Counted from the first letter of the stretch, positions 1 through 9,447 are shown. The stretch: 45,317 bases of DNA from Hellea sp. (GCA_018645985.1 JABGVR010000133.1:1-45317), one strand, 5' to 3'. The notes: a model not told the origin generated them from the sequence alone. Numbers and translations: made by a program.

Positions 1-955
1 GGTACTCCCATGTGAAACCAATACCGCCATGAAGCTGTATCGCGTCACCTGCTACTTTAAAATATGCTTCAGTTGCATAGGCTTTTGCTATTAGCACCGC
101 CTCTGTTTTCTCAACTTCAGTCGCCACAGCCGCTGCATAAACAGCTGATTTCGCTGCTTCAATTAAAATAAACATATCTGCACAACGATGTTTTATAGCT
201 TGAAAGCTAGCAATAGACCTTCCAAATTGAACCCTTTGTGAGGCATATTCTAAAGTCATATCTAAACATTTTTGCGCACCACCGATACATTCTGCAGCCA
301 GTGCAATTTGCGATTGAGAAATAATATCTTCAAAGAAATCTAATTCTACAGTTCCAATTAATAAAAAATCAGTATCAGAAACTTTGCTCCAATCAACGTC
401 ACAAAAACTGCGCGTTGGATCCATAGTTTTCTTTGAATTTATTTTAAGACCCGGTGCACTTGCATCTAAATATACAACTTCGATAAGTTTGTTTTTTAAT
501 CGTGATATCAGAATAAAATCAGCCGTATCAGCGTTAGGGGAATTAATACATTTTTTTTCTCTTCCTACATGACCTGAAGAGAAAACACCTTGTATTTCTC
601 CTCTAGCAATTCTTGGCAAATACTCTTTCTTAAATTGAGTTGTTGCAATTTTTGAGATAATATCAACTACTTGTCCACCTGTAGTCAAAAACGGAATGGC
701 GCACAATGAAGCACCTAATTCCTCCATTACAACAACTCGGCCCAAATCATCAAGTCCAGACCCACCAAAATCCTCACTTATTGCAACACCCACCATCCCA
801 AGGTCATGTGAAAAACCACTCCAAGCTTCCTTATCAAAGGCTTTTCCTGACCTATAAATACGCTCAGGCCCTTTTCCGTTTTCATACCACTCCTGTAGAA
901 AACCAGATAAAGCTTCACGTATCATTTCATGATCGCTATTGAAGGGGTACACCAT
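1..955 (-). CDS. acyl-CoA dehydrogenase, 3' end cut by window edge
   Basis: Absent from the ORF track because it runs off the left edge. Reading the complement from the ATG at 955 gives an open frame starting MVYPFNSDHEMIREALSGF and still open at base 1 near IQLHGGIGFTWEY. The family fit is clear from the N-terminal helical start, a central beta domain and the HGGxG motif of the C-terminal domain. It resembles the subunits of heteromeric steroid acyl-CoA dehydrogenases, which act on CoA thioesters of side-chain or ring remnants. It follows the SDR gene's stop codon by one base and is therefore the last visible gene of the hsaA operon. The substrate is not readable from the sequence. Confidence 0.9.
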   Translation of the reverse strand, partial: MVYPFNSDHEMIREALSGFLQEWYENGKGPERIYRSGKAFDKEAWSGFSHDLGMVGVAISEDFGGSGLDDLGRVVVMEELGASLCAIPFLTTGGQVVDIISKIATTQFKKEYLPRIARGEIQGVFSSGHVGREKKCINSPNADTADFILISRLKNKLIEVVYLDASAPGLKINSKKTMDPTRSFCDVDWSKVSDTDFLLIGTVELDFFEDIISQSQIALAAECIGGAQKCLDMTLEYASQRVQFGRSIASFQAIKHRCADMFILIEAAKSAVYAAAVATEVEKTEAVLIAKAYATEAYFKVAGDAIQLHGGIGFTWEY

Positions 956-956
956 T

Positions 957-1841
957 TTAACTTCCGTAAACTTTTTGGCCAGGCGGAGTGATAGCAACTA
1001 ATTCAGATATTACTTCACCAAGCTCCTCCACATGGTAACGTTCACCTTTATCCTTTATGGGTCCTGTTTTCCATCCCTGGGATATAGAAAGTTTACCACC
1101 AAAGCTCTCAAAACAAATACCGTTAATATTAGAAGACCTTTCACTTACTAAAAAACAAATCAAAGGGGCAACATTTGATGGGTCAAATTTATCAAAACTA
1201 CCATCCTCTGGCACCTTCATCATATCGGCGAATACTTCCTCAGTCATTCCTGTACGTCCTTGAGGCGCAACAGCATTAGCTGTTATCCCATATCTTTTTA
1301 ATTCTGCGGATTGATTTAATGTTAAAGTAAGAATTCCTCCTTTTGCCGCTGAATAGTTTGTTTGGCCAACCGAACCCTGAAGTCCAGCACCTGAACTAGT
1401 ATTAATTATTCGCGCATTGACGTCATTCCCTTCTTTACTTTGTTGACGCCAATATTTTGCTGCGTGGGAACTTATACAAAAGTGCCCTTTTAAATGAACG
1501 CGAATAACTTGATCCCAATCATCCTCAGATAAAGAAGTGAACATACGATCACGATTATTCCCCGCATTATTTATAACTGCATGAAGACTACCGAATTCTT
1601 TAATTGCCATAGCTACGATATCAAATGACTCATCATAACTGGTGATATCATTGGTATTAATAATAGCTCTCCCCCCATTAGAGACAACATCTTCTACAGT
1701 TTTACGTGCAGTATCGGGGTTTATATCATTCACTACAACATTTGCACCTTCTAAACCCAAAGCTAATGCATAGGCTCTGCCAAGGCCCCCACCGGCACCT
1801 GTTATAATTACCGTTCGGTCTTTACAGAAATCAACCATCAT
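957..1841 (-). CDS. SDR, 3-hydroxyacyl-CoA / hydroxysteroid dehydrogenase type
   Basis: 294-residue short-chain dehydrogenase. The NAD(P) motif TGAGGGLG lies near residue 15, NNAG near 90, and the catalytic Ser and YSAAK near 160. It resembles the SDR domain of peroxisomal multifunctional enzyme 2 and 17-beta-HSD4-like proteins, which oxidise beta-hydroxyacyl-CoAs. In steroid clusters related SDRs (IpdF and neighbours) oxidise a hydroxyl on the C/D-ring CoA intermediate. The start overlaps the thiolase stop codon by one base (TAATG), which indicates translational coupling. Which hydroxyl it oxidises is inference. Confidence 0.85.
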   Translation of the reverse strand: MMVDFCKDRTVIITGAGGGLGRAYALALGLEGANVVVNDINPDTARKTVEDVVSNGGRAIINTNDITSYDESFDIVAMAIKEFGSLHAVINNAGNNRDRMFTSLSEDDWDQVIRVHLKGHFCISSHAAKYWRQQSKEGNDVNARIINTSSGAGLQGSVGQTNYSAAKGGILTLTLNQSAELKRYGITANAVAPQGRTGMTEEVFADMMKVPEDGSFDKFDPSNVAPLICFLVSERSSNINGICFESFGGKLSISQGWKTGPIKDKGERYHVEELGEVISELVAITPPGQKVYGS

Positions 1842-2992
1842 TAAAGCCTTTCAATGATTGTTACATTAGCTACACCACCACCTTCACACATTGTTTGAAG
1901 CCCATATCGCACTCCTCGTCTTTCCATTTCATGAAGCAAGGTTGTCATGAGTTTAGTACCTGTCGACCCAAGTGGATGGCCTAAAGAAATTGCTCCCCCA
2001 TTCACATTTGTTTTTTCATGCGGAATATTAGTTTCCTGCATCCATGCCATCGGAACCGATGCAAAGGCTTCATTGCATTCAGCCAGATCGATCTCACTAG
2101 AATTCATTCCTGCACGAAATAATGCACGTTTGGTAGCCGCAATTGGACCTGTAAGCATCAAGATAGGGTCATCCCCCATTACTTCTAAGTGGTGAATTCG
2201 AGCGCGGGGTTTTAGATTATATCTTTTTACAGCATCTGCAGAAGCGAGTAATATTGCAGAAGATCCATCACAGGTTTGACTGGCAACACCTGCAGTAATG
2301 AGGCCATGCGCATCAAAAGCCTCTAATTCAGCCATTCGCTCCATAGACGTATTGGCACGGATAGTTTCATCCTGCTCAAGACCATTAATACTAGATATTT
2401 CTTTATTAAACCAACCAGAATCTCTAGCTTTATCGGCACGTCGGTGACTATTTAATGAAAATTCTTCTAAATCCTTTCTCGAAAATCCCCATCGCTTAGC
2501 TATTTCAGACGCACCATAAAATTGATCAACTGGGGCATCACCAAAACGCTTTAACCAACCAGGAGATGTGTGAAAGGGGTGATCAAATCCTAATTCTCGA
2601 CCCGCTATCATAGATGCCCCTATTGGTATCTTAGACATTGTTTGAACTCCACCTGCTATTACTACATCTTGAGTTCCGCTCATAATAGCCATGGCTGCAA
2701 AATGAACCGCCTGTTGAGATGATCCGCATTGTCTATCTACTGTAACACCGGGAACTACGAGGTCATAACCTGCTACAAGCCAAGCTGTCCGTGCTATATT
2801 ACCTGCTAACGGCCCGACAGTATCCAAACAACCGAATATAACATCATCATATTCGTTTTGAGGAATATTATTTCTTTCTACTATTTCCTTGATCACATGC
2901 GCACCAAGATCAGCACCATGAATGTCTTGTAAGGACCCACGCCTTTTTCCTGTCGGCGTACGAGTTGCATCTATTATATAAGCTTCTGGCAT
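1841..2992 (-). CDS. fadA6: thiolase (acetyl-CoA acyltransferase), FadA6-like
   Basis: 383 residues, a normal length for the family. The nucleophilic Cys sits in VDRQCGSSQQ near residue 90. CNEAFASVP and the catalytic His of GGAISLGHPLGSTG come later, and the second active-site Cys is in MCEGGG near the C terminus. It has the thiolase fold and works in the cytoplasm, cleaving beta-ketoacyl-CoA with CoA. The N terminus (EAYIIDATRTPTGKRRGSL) and the operon context match FadA6, the thiolase of late steroid ring degradation. A good Shine-Dalgarno (AGGAG) precedes the ATG. The exact substrate is inferred from context. Confidence 0.88.
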   Translation of the reverse strand: MPEAYIIDATRTPTGKRRGSLQDIHGADLGAHVIKEIVERNNIPQNEYDDVIFGCLDTVGPLAGNIARTAWLVAGYDLVVPGVTVDRQCGSSQQAVHFAAMAIMSGTQDVVIAGGVQTMSKIPIGASMIAGRELGFDHPFHTSPGWLKRFGDAPVDQFYGASEIAKRWGFSRKDLEEFSLNSHRRADKARDSGWFNKEISSINGLEQDETIRANTSMERMAELEAFDAHGLITAGVASQTCDGSSAILLASADAVKRYNLKPRARIHHLEVMGDDPILMLTGPIAATKRALFRAGMNSSEIDLAECNEAFASVPMAWMQETNIPHEKTNVNGGAISLGHPLGSTGTKLMTTLLHEMERRGVRYGLQTMCEGGGVANVTIIERL

Positions 2993-3001
2993 ATATTTCT
3001 C

Positions 3002-3898
3002 CTAATTAAAGGTATTACCGGGGCCAAGTTTAGCATCCCCTTGCAATACATATTCCTCTATTTTTTTCATATGGTAGTTTCTATCGCCCCATTCTCCGCA
3101 AAGTGCCCAAACTCGCTTCATGAATAAATGTAAATCCACCTCGTAAGTATAGCCCATCCCCCCATGAACTTGAATTGCAGTTTCTGCAGCCATCATTGCT
3201 GTATCAATTGCAGAAACTTTAGCACTATGAACATTAATTCCACCCTTTATCGCTGCTAATTGAATGATGGGGCGTGTAAACTCAATCTGTGTATATACAT
3301 TAGCTAAGTGGTGTTTAATCGCCTGGAAAGAACCAATAGGCTTTGAAAACTGGTGCCGGTCTTTTGCGTAATCAACGGAAATATCAACCATTCGTTGAGA
3401 CAAACCAATAAGTTGCGCTGCTGAGAGCACTGCCCCGTGATAATTTGCCTTATCACTTTGATCACAAGTACCTTCAACCTTTACTAAATTTCTCAGTGGA
3501 TCAATGGATTTAACAGCAGTGCCGTCTCCAAGGTTATGGTCGATATATTTTCGTAGTTCGGATAACACGGCTAATTGTGAAGACCCAGATATCAATTTTT
3601 CAGGTGAAGCACTAAGAGGAACGGTAATCCCAGCAACCTCAATAAATGGATCTGGTAATCCTGAGTACCCTGCGGCCTCAGCTATAGCCGCCATTAGTAC
3701 TAATGGCTGCCCCATACCTCCATCCTTTTCATGTGCCATCACACCTAAAAGACCAAGTTCAACAAATTGAGGCCATAAACTTTCTACCTTTTGACCCTTA
3801 ACAATTGACCTCATGCGCTCAAAGGTATTTTCACCATCAAAGAAATCCTTAGCGGCATCTATTAAATCTTGCTGGTCAGTTGTAAAACTAAAATCCAT
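3002..3898 (-). CDS. acyl-CoA dehydrogenase, short subunit of heteromeric type
   Basis: 298 residues, about 80 shorter than a typical acyl-CoA dehydrogenase (about 380). The shortening is in the middle beta region. The C-terminal domain is intact, with RHQFSKPIGSFQAIKHHLA near residue 195 and VHGGMGYTYEVDLHLFMKR near 245. Steroid-degrading bacteria use alpha2-beta2 acyl-CoA dehydrogenases in which one partner is degenerate. The 1-base overlap (TGATG) with the full-length neighbour upstream supports such a pair. Pairing is inference from adjacency and length. Confidence 0.85.
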   Translation of the reverse strand: MDFSFTTDQQDLIDAAKDFFDGENTFERMRSIVKGQKVESLWPQFVELGLLGVMAHEKDGGMGQPLVLMAAIAEAAGYSGLPDPFIEVAGITVPLSASPEKLISGSSQLAVLSELRKYIDHNLGDGTAVKSIDPLRNLVKVEGTCDQSDKANYHGAVLSAAQLIGLSQRMVDISVDYAKDRHQFSKPIGSFQAIKHHLANVYTQIEFTRPIIQLAAIKGGINVHSAKVSAIDTAMMAAETAIQVHGGMGYTYEVDLHLFMKRVWALCGEWGDRNYHMKKIEEYVLQGDAKLGPGNTFN

Positions 3899-5052
3899 CA
3901 GCGCGGTAACCCCAATACTCGTTCTGCGAGTATATTTCTCTGAATTTCGTTAGTTCCTGCATATATGGGGCCTGCTAAAGAAAACATATAACCATCAAGC
4001 CAACGACCGTTATCAATAGAGTCTAAACCTTCTTCAAGTTCGGCTTGAGCTCCCATAATTGTCATGGCCGTACGATGCAATTGTCTATCCATTTCAGACC
4101 AAAACAGTTTATTTGCACTGGACTCAGAGCTAATTGAGGCCCCTTTCTCCACTCTGGATACTAATTGATAGGTTGCAGCACAAAATCTTTCAGTATCCAC
4201 CCAAGCTTGGATTACTTTCTCACCAATACCACTGGATAGATATTTCTCCCGAGATTTATACAGTTTAACTAATCTAGCCGCAGCAGACTGAAATCTAGCA
4301 GGAGATCTCAATAACAGACCTCTCTCGAAACCTGCAGTTGACATAGCCACCCCCCAGCCACCATGTTCAGGACCAAGTAAGTTTTTGACAGGTACTCTAA
4401 CCTCATCAAAAAAGAGTTCAGCAAAACCTGGATCTCCGTCTAGTTGCGCTATTGGTCTGCGTGTTAGACCATTTGAATTGAGCGGAACAAGTATTTTGGA
4501 TAATCCTTTATGACGACTACTACCGTCTTCGGTGCGGACTAAGGCAAAGCACCAATCAGCAAATACAGCTCGAGATGACCATGTCTTTTGCCCCGTGATA
4601 ATGTAATGGTCCCCGTCTTTTACAGCCTTAGTTCGTATGGCTGCCATGTCTGAACCTGCACCAGGCTCAGACCATGCTTGTGCCCATATTTCTTCACCAC
4701 TAGCCATGGGAGGCAAAAATCGTGTTTTTTGTTCTTCTGTGCCGTATTCCATAATTGTAGGAGCAAGAAGGGAAATACCATTCTGACTGACGCGTAAAGG
4801 AGCGTCTGAACGATAATATTCTTCTTCAAAAATAAGCCATGAGATTAAATCAAGACCCCTGCCTCCGTACTCTTCTGGCCAATTTACATTTCCCCAATTG
4901 TCTTTAGCTAGAACTCTCTCCCAATTGCGATGTTGTTCAAAACCCTCTGCAGTGTCAAAGCTCCTTAGTCTTTTCTTGGGAACATGTGCTGAAAGCCATG
5001 TACGAATTTCCTCACGAAATTCTTTTTGGTTGGATGTAAACTCTATATTCAA
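3898..5052 (-). CDS. acyl-CoA dehydrogenase, full-length subunit
   Basis: 384 residues. The flavin-binding stretch WAQAWSEPGAGSDMA is near residue 130 and ITGQKTWSS near 155. The C-terminal YAGTNEIQRNILAERVLGLPR has Ala where many family members carry Glu (YEGT), so the catalytic base probably lies elsewhere, as in several FadE types. It introduces a double bond in a CoA thioester and likely pairs with the short subunit that follows. The start is TTG: the frame begins only four bases after the echA20 stop and no ATG lies in the first hundred residues, so TTG is the best choice. It is similar to the FadE30/31 group, but I cannot choose between them. Confidence 0.87.
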   Translation of the reverse strand: MNIEFTSNQKEFREEIRTWLSAHVPKKRLRSFDTAEGFEQHRNWERVLAKDNWGNVNWPEEYGGRGLDLISWLIFEEEYYRSDAPLRVSQNGISLLAPTIMEYGTEEQKTRFLPPMASGEEIWAQAWSEPGAGSDMAAIRTKAVKDGDHYIITGQKTWSSRAVFADWCFALVRTEDGSSRHKGLSKILVPLNSNGLTRRPIAQLDGDPGFAELFFDEVRVPVKNLLGPEHGGWGVAMSTAGFERGLLLRSPARFQSAAARLVKLYKSREKYLSSGIGEKVIQAWVDTERFCAATYQLVSRVEKGASISSESSANKLFWSEMDRQLHRTAMTIMGAQAELEEGLDSIDNGRWLDGYMFSLAGPIYAGTNEIQRNILAERVLGLPR

Positions 5053-5055
5053 AGG

Positions 5056-5814
5056 TTATTTCTTTCTGTAGTCAGCTAAATTTCCGGTCTCGACGAAAGC
5101 ATCCCGTGCTTTTTGGCTATCTTCATGCAAATACATTTCATAAGTAAAACCTTGTTCCCATCGATAATTAGCATCAACATCAAATGGTTCAATTCCGTTT
5201 AAAGCTTTTTTAGCTATACGAAGAGCTACTCTAGATTTTTTAGTTAAAATGTGTGCATAATTAAGGGCCTCTTCAACCAGAGATTCATACGGAACTACTT
5301 TTTCTATTCCTCCTAAACGATATGCTTCTTTGGCGGGGATATTTCCCCCAGTCAAAAATGCAGAACGGACTTTTGCAACCCCGAGCATTCGTTGAAGATG
5401 CGATGCACCGCCCATAGCACCACGGTCAATCTCAGGAAGAGCAAAATATGCATCATCAGAAGCGATTACAATGTCAGCTGCTCCACACATAATCACGCCT
5501 CCGCCTATTATAAATTTATGTGCGGCCACAATAACTGGAATTTCACAATGATGAATAGCTTGTCCAGTAAGAAAGTTTCCTTCATTGACTGACACTATTG
5601 CATTAGAATCATTAGCCAGTTCCTTTATGTCTACGCCTGCGCAAAACCCTTTACCTTCGGACCTAATTAATATTACTTTAACATCTGACCTTAAGCCCAA
5701 ATCATTTATAACTTTTGGAATATCATTCCATGTTTTACTATTAAATGCATTAACCGGTGGAAAATCAAAAATAATTTCCGCAATTTCATTTTCAATATGG
5801 GTATGAATTGGCAT
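5056..5814 (-). CDS. echA20: enoyl-CoA hydratase-fold ring hydrolase, EchA20-like
   Basis: 252-residue crotonase-fold protein. It contains PPVNAFNSKTW near residue 20, GKGFCAGVDIKEL near 55, an oxyanion-hole region around FIIGGGVIMCG near 105, and YRWEQGFTYEMYL near 220. The N terminus, the GVDIKE motif and the C-terminal EQGF segment match what I recall of EchA20 (ScdY in Comamonas). EchA20 opens a C/D-ring of the HIP-derived CoA intermediate. It sits next to ipdC and near ipdAB, as in actinobacterial clusters. The family assignment is firm and the orthology is good but from memory. Confidence 0.85.
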   Translation of the reverse strand: MPIHTHIENEIAEIIFDFPPVNAFNSKTWNDIPKVINDLGLRSDVKVILIRSEGKGFCAGVDIKELANDSNAIVSVNEGNFLTGQAIHHCEIPVIVAAHKFIIGGGVIMCGAADIVIASDDAYFALPEIDRGAMGGASHLQRMLGVAKVRSAFLTGGNIPAKEAYRLGGIEKVVPYESLVEEALNYAHILTKKSRVALRIAKKALNGIEPFDVDANYRWEQGFTYEMYLHEDSQKARDAFVETGNLADYRKK

Positions 5815-5815
5815 A

Positions 5816-6874
5816 TTAACTCTCTAATCTTTTTAAACTGAAAGCTGCTGTTTCTATAATATTCTGAATGATTTCAGAACATTTAGGTAGATCGCTAATG
5901 ACACCCGCAACTTGCCCACTTGGTAGAACACCATCATTGGGCACACCTTCCACCATCGCTTTTTGAATAATCATTGGTGCATTTGAAGCCATAAGTGTTT
6001 GGCCAAGCGTCATATCAGTATTCTTTGTCATACCCCAAGCTGTTTTTATAACCTGGGAAACACTCATGCCTGTCTGAGACTTGTATTTTAGACTATTTCC
6101 AACAGCTCTAAATAACAACTCAGCTTTGCTTGAGTCTTCAAGTGTTTTTAAAGTCGGGTTTAAAATCATCCTTTGTGGTAGACCATCTAATTTTTTCGAA
6201 ACAGGTATATTTGTAACCTCTGCTTTCACATACTCCGCTTTAGTTGTATCAGGCGTCGGGCTCTCGGAGCTCATCATGAAACGTGTTCCCATTGCTATAC
6301 CATCAGCACCAAAGGCAAGAGCAGCAGCAAGGCCACGGCCATCTTTAAAACCTCCACAAGCTACTACAGGAACGCCTAAGTTTTGATCTATAACCTGCCC
6401 CAAGAGTAACCATGTAGGCGTTGCCCCAGTATGCCCCCCGCCTTCATGTCCTTGGCAGACCAAAATATCAGCTCCAATTTTTACGGCTTTTTTAGCATGC
6501 CGACTTGAGCCAATTGTTGGAACACATTTTAGTCCAGCATTTTTTACCTTCTCAATAATTTTTGCGGATGGCCCTCTGCCGTAAGAAAGTGCAGTGACAC
6601 CGTAATCTATGCACATGTCGACTATTTTATCTACACCCGGCTGAAAAGCATGGATATTTACTCCAAAAGGCCTCTTAGTTTGGGATTTTATAAATTGAAT
6701 TTCTTTTTCACATTCTTGAGGGGTCATAACTGCAGCAGCTAAAAACCCGAAAGCACCTGCTTCAACACTCGCAGTAACGAGTTGAGATGTAGATACCCAA
6801 CCCATTGCAGTCTGTATTACAGGGTAATCGCAGCCCAACTCTTGTGTCAAAGGGGTATGAAAGGAAGGATGCAT
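5816..6874 (-). CDS. ipdC: NMO-family flavoprotein, IpdC-like
   Basis: 352 residues with the TIM-barrel FMN fold of nitronate monooxygenases. Visible motifs are CDYPVIQTAMGW at the N terminus, QGHEGGGHTG near residue 145, VVACGGFKDGRGLAAALAFGADGIAMGTRF near 175-205, and GQVAGVI near 325. IpdC (ScdK) of steroid degraders is a flavin-dependent reductase of about this length. It acts on the hydroxylated HIP-CoA intermediate before ring opening. Adjacency to crotonase genes and ipdAB supports this over a detoxifying nitronate monooxygenase. Confidence 0.85.
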   Translation of the reverse strand: MHPSFHTPLTQELGCDYPVIQTAMGWVSTSQLVTASVEAGAFGFLAAAVMTPQECEKEIQFIKSQTKRPFGVNIHAFQPGVDKIVDMCIDYGVTALSYGRGPSAKIIEKVKNAGLKCVPTIGSSRHAKKAVKIGADILVCQGHEGGGHTGATPTWLLLGQVIDQNLGVPVVACGGFKDGRGLAAALAFGADGIAMGTRFMMSSESPTPDTTKAEYVKAEVTNIPVSKKLDGLPQRMILNPTLKTLEDSSKAELLFRAVGNSLKYKSQTGMSVSQVIKTAWGMTKNTDMTLGQTLMASNAPMIIQKAMVEGVPNDGVLPSGQVAGVISDLPKCSEIIQNIIETAAFSLKRLES

Positions 6875-7771
6875 TCAATTCTCTTTATTTTTATTTGACT
6901 TTGCCATTTTCTTTCCATCAAACCCGGCAATGTAATCACCCTTAACGATAGTATTATTAGCATGTGCGAAATGATGGTAACCAAATACCATATCCATGCC
7001 CGAACGTTTCCCTTGAAGGTCTTCGATATGATTGCAAGCCTGTTTGGTTAAAGCCATAGCTAACCGAGGTTGTTGAGATATTTTTTTAGCCCAATCTACT
7101 GTAGCTTGATCTAGCTCACTGCGTGGTACTATCTTGTTAATCATACCTGCAGACAACACGCGTTCAGCAGTCCAGCGCTCTCCAAGCAACAAAAACTCTT
7201 TTGCAAGCCGTATATTAAGCTCGAAAGGATGAGCAAAATATTCTACACCAGGGAAGCCCATCTGCACCACAGGATCCTGGAAAAAAGCGTCATCAGAGGC
7301 TATAATTAAGTCACACACCCAAGCCAGCATCAACCCACCAGCTATGCAACCTCCCTGAACTTGAGCTATTGTAGGCTTTGGCACAGCCCTCCACCGTCTA
7401 CAAAACTCCAGATATACCTCTTGTTCACGGACATAAGCTTTTTCAGCTCCTGGTTTGTTATCATGATTATAATTCATAGAGCGCCTATCATCTCTACCTA
7501 GATGAAAGTCCCGCCCTGGTGTTCCTATGTCATGGCCTGCAGAAAAATGTTTGCCATTAGCCTTTAGAACAATAACTTTTACGCCATCATCCGACGTAGC
7601 CTTCAAAAAAGCATCGTCAAGCGCATAGAGCATCTGAGAGTTTTGGCTATTATGATATTTTGTTCGGTTTAAAGTTAAAAAAGCAATATTATCTTTCTTT
7701 TGATAGATTACTGGGCTTTCCTCTTCATAAACAACATCCACATCGACCTTTGGTATCGTTTCATTATTCAT
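6875..7771 (-). CDS. enoyl-CoA hydratase/isomerase family protein
   Basis: 298-residue crotonase-fold protein, about 40 longer than the family norm. The extra length lies in an N-terminal extension and a loop (GRDFHLGRDDRRSMNY) after the GHDIG motif. The oxyanion-hole region reads GGCIAGGLMLAW near residue 145. The gene overlaps the ipdB stop by one base (TAATG) and has a strong GGAGG site. It probably hydrates an unsaturated CoA thioester in C/D-ring or side-chain degradation. I do not assign it to EchA20, because the 252-residue neighbour fits that better. Confidence 0.85.
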   Translation of the reverse strand: MNNETIPKVDVDVVYEEESPVIYQKKDNIAFLTLNRTKYHNSQNSQMLYALDDAFLKATSDDGVKVIVLKANGKHFSAGHDIGTPGRDFHLGRDDRRSMNYNHDNKPGAEKAYVREQEVYLEFCRRWRAVPKPTIAQVQGGCIAGGLMLAWVCDLIIASDDAFFQDPVVQMGFPGVEYFAHPFELNIRLAKEFLLLGERWTAERVLSAGMINKIVPRSELDQATVDWAKKISQQPRLAMALTKQACNHIEDLQGKRSGMDMVFGYHHFAHANNTIVKGDYIAGFDGKKMAKSNKNKEN

Positions 7772-8559
7772 TACAACCTCCGTCCATTTGGGTTATCCTT
7801 GAAAATATTTTTACGCAGGTTATTTGGATCTAAACTATCAATTATAGCAAGCTCAATTTCAGTCGGTGCTACAGTCTCAGACAAATCCTTTGGTCTTATT
7901 AACTCAAATCCAGTATTATCCTGCACTTCATCAAAAGTAACCCCTGGATGGAGAGACCTAACACGAATAGCTTTATTTTCACCTTCAAAGTCTAGAACAC
8001 AAAGATTAGTTATTATCCTTCTATGGTCCAGACCTTTAGGAAAAATTCCATTGGGGTATCGTGCAGAGTTATAACCAGCTCCGCTGACCATATCTACTTC
8101 TCCGGGCACAAATGCACGCTTATTGTGGCTTTGAAAAAACATTGATGTTCGGTTATTCACAGTATTTCCGGGTAAACCTCTGACCCCTAGCATTGTTACT
8201 TTCGGTGAGGAATAATCCCCTATGCAGGATAAATTCATTTGCCCATATTGGTCTACCTGAACAGGTCCTACAAAAGCATGTCTATTACCCTTAGCAATCA
8301 AGTCAAATACACGCTCATAACCAATCGCACCCTCCTTAAGTGGCATATAACCATTTCTTGGACCAACAGGTACTGGTTCATGAGCAAAATAATACTCGCC
8401 ATCGCTCATCATTAAACCTGGTAAAAAAGTTTTCTTTGCTAATGACCCTGCAAGCCTTGGCACTAAACCAATTACCGTTGCAAACACCTCTGGTGTTTCA
8501 TCGCGAAAAATATCGGATCCTGCGGTTATACAAAGTTCGGCTAATGAAAATTCAGTCAT
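7771..8559 (-). CDS. ipdB: CoA-transferase-fold ring-D hydrolase, beta subunit IpdB
   Basis: About 262 residues, class I CoA-transferase beta fold. PVQVDQYGQMNLSCIGDY near residue 100 and VRGLPGNTVNNRTSMFF near 125 are typical of the subunit. IpdAB (ScdL1L2) hydrolyses the last steroid ring of the COCHEA-CoA intermediate rather than moving CoA. I place the start at 8559 because the AAGGA site sits six bases upstream of that ATG. The ORF-track start two codons earlier has no room for a ribosome site. It lies nine bases after ipdA, its obligate partner. Confidence 0.88.
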   Translation of the reverse strand: MTEFSLAELCITAGSDIFRDETPEVFATVIGLVPRLAGSLAKKTFLPGLMMSDGEYYFAHEPVPVGPRNGYMPLKEGAIGYERVFDLIAKGNRHAFVGPVQVDQYGQMNLSCIGDYSSPKVTMLGVRGLPGNTVNNRTSMFFQSHNKRAFVPGEVDMVSGAGYNSARYPNGIFPKGLDHRRIITNLCVLDFEGENKAIRVRSLHPGVTFDEVQDNTGFELIRPKDLSETVAPTEIELAIIDSLDPNNLRKNIFKDNPNGRRL

Positions 8560-8568
8560 ATGCATTCC

Positions 8569-9447
8569 TTAAAATACTGGAAGCGGTAGCTGTGAAATTT
8601 TTTCCACCCCCCCTACCGACCCAATATAATCTTCACAATTAATAAACTCCTCGACATATTGTGACCAACCCTCTTTAGCCCTTGAGGAATACAATTTTAA
8701 ATGATCAACATCGATACCGTAATCAGGTCCATTGCTAGTGGGGTGGGCACCAAATGGAACCTCAGAAACACCAGCTACCAAGCTTCTTTCTATCGGCATT
8801 CGCATTATCTTATAATCATCGTTAAAACTCGATGTAGGAACAATTTTTTCTGCTGTTAGATATGATACATCCGCAGCACGGCAAAACCACTCATCAAAAA
8901 AAACATCCGGTCCTGATATAAAGCTATTTCCAAGCTTATCTGCTTCCGTAACATGGCATAACGCGACATCTAACTTTATGGCAGGCATGGCTACGTAATT
9001 ATCACTACTGTATGGACTCTGTATAACTTTTATCTCAGGATTATGAGTTAGCACGTCAGTCCCTAGGCCAGCTACACAAGGTAAAAAGTCTAATCGTGCT
9101 GCGGCGGCCTTGAGACCTAACTGAAACATACCTTCATCTACCTCCATTACTTCAAACTCGCCTGCAGAACGTGCACGCCTAAAATGGGCTTCCAGGGGAA
9201 TAACATCGAGAGAAACAAATCCAAATATGAGTTTTTTAATTTTCTTCGCACTTGCAAGCATTCCCACATCGCAGCCGCCATAAGACACGATTGTCAGGTC
9301 TTTGAGGTCCGACTTTACTATTTCCCTAATTAGATGCATTGGCTTACGTCTGGCTCCCCAACCTCCAATACCTATTGTCATACCGTCTTCAATCTGACTC
9401 ACTATTTTCTCGGGAGTCATACACTTATTAATTTCAAAACTACTCAT
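8569..9447 (-). CDS. ipdA: CoA-transferase-fold ring-D hydrolase, alpha subunit IpdA
   Basis: 292 residues. The N-terminal GMTIGIGGWGARRKPMHLIRE is the glycine-rich opening of CoA-transferase alpha subunits. SLDVIPLEAHFRRARSAGEFEVMEVDEGMF follows near residue 80-110. Together with the next gene it forms the IpdAB hydrolase that opens the last steroid ring. Its immediate neighbours, hsaC upstream and ipdB downstream, fix the pathway better than homology to general 3-oxoacid CoA-transferases would. A modest AGG ribosome site precedes the ATG. Confidence 0.88.
   Translation of the reverse strand: MSSFEINKCMTPEKIVSQIEDGMTIGIGGWGARRKPMHLIREIVKSDLKDLTIVSYGGCDVGMLASAKKIKKLIFGFVSLDVIPLEAHFRRARSAGEFEVMEVDEGMFQLGLKAAAARLDFLPCVAGLGTDVLTHNPEIKVIQSPYSSDNYVAMPAIKLDVALCHVTEADKLGNSFISGPDVFFDEWFCRAADVSYLTAEKIVPTSSFNDDYKIMRMPIERSLVAGVSEVPFGAHPTSNGPDYGIDVDHLKLYSSRAKEGWSQYVEEFINCEDYIGSVGGVEKISQLPLPVF

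Noticed and set aside
384-942. Plus-strand ORFs of 62 and 78 residues at the left edge
   Set aside because: They are antisense shadows of the truncated acyl-CoA dehydrogenase and show no protein-family features.
4620-4829. 69-residue minus-strand ORF inside the acyl-CoA dehydrogenase gene
   Set aside because: It is an out-of-frame shadow of a well-supported gene, with no family likeness.
6875-7771. Initial idea that this 298-residue crotonase is EchA20
   Set aside because: The 252-residue crotonase at 5056-5814 matches EchA20 better in length, N terminus and C-terminal EQGF segment.
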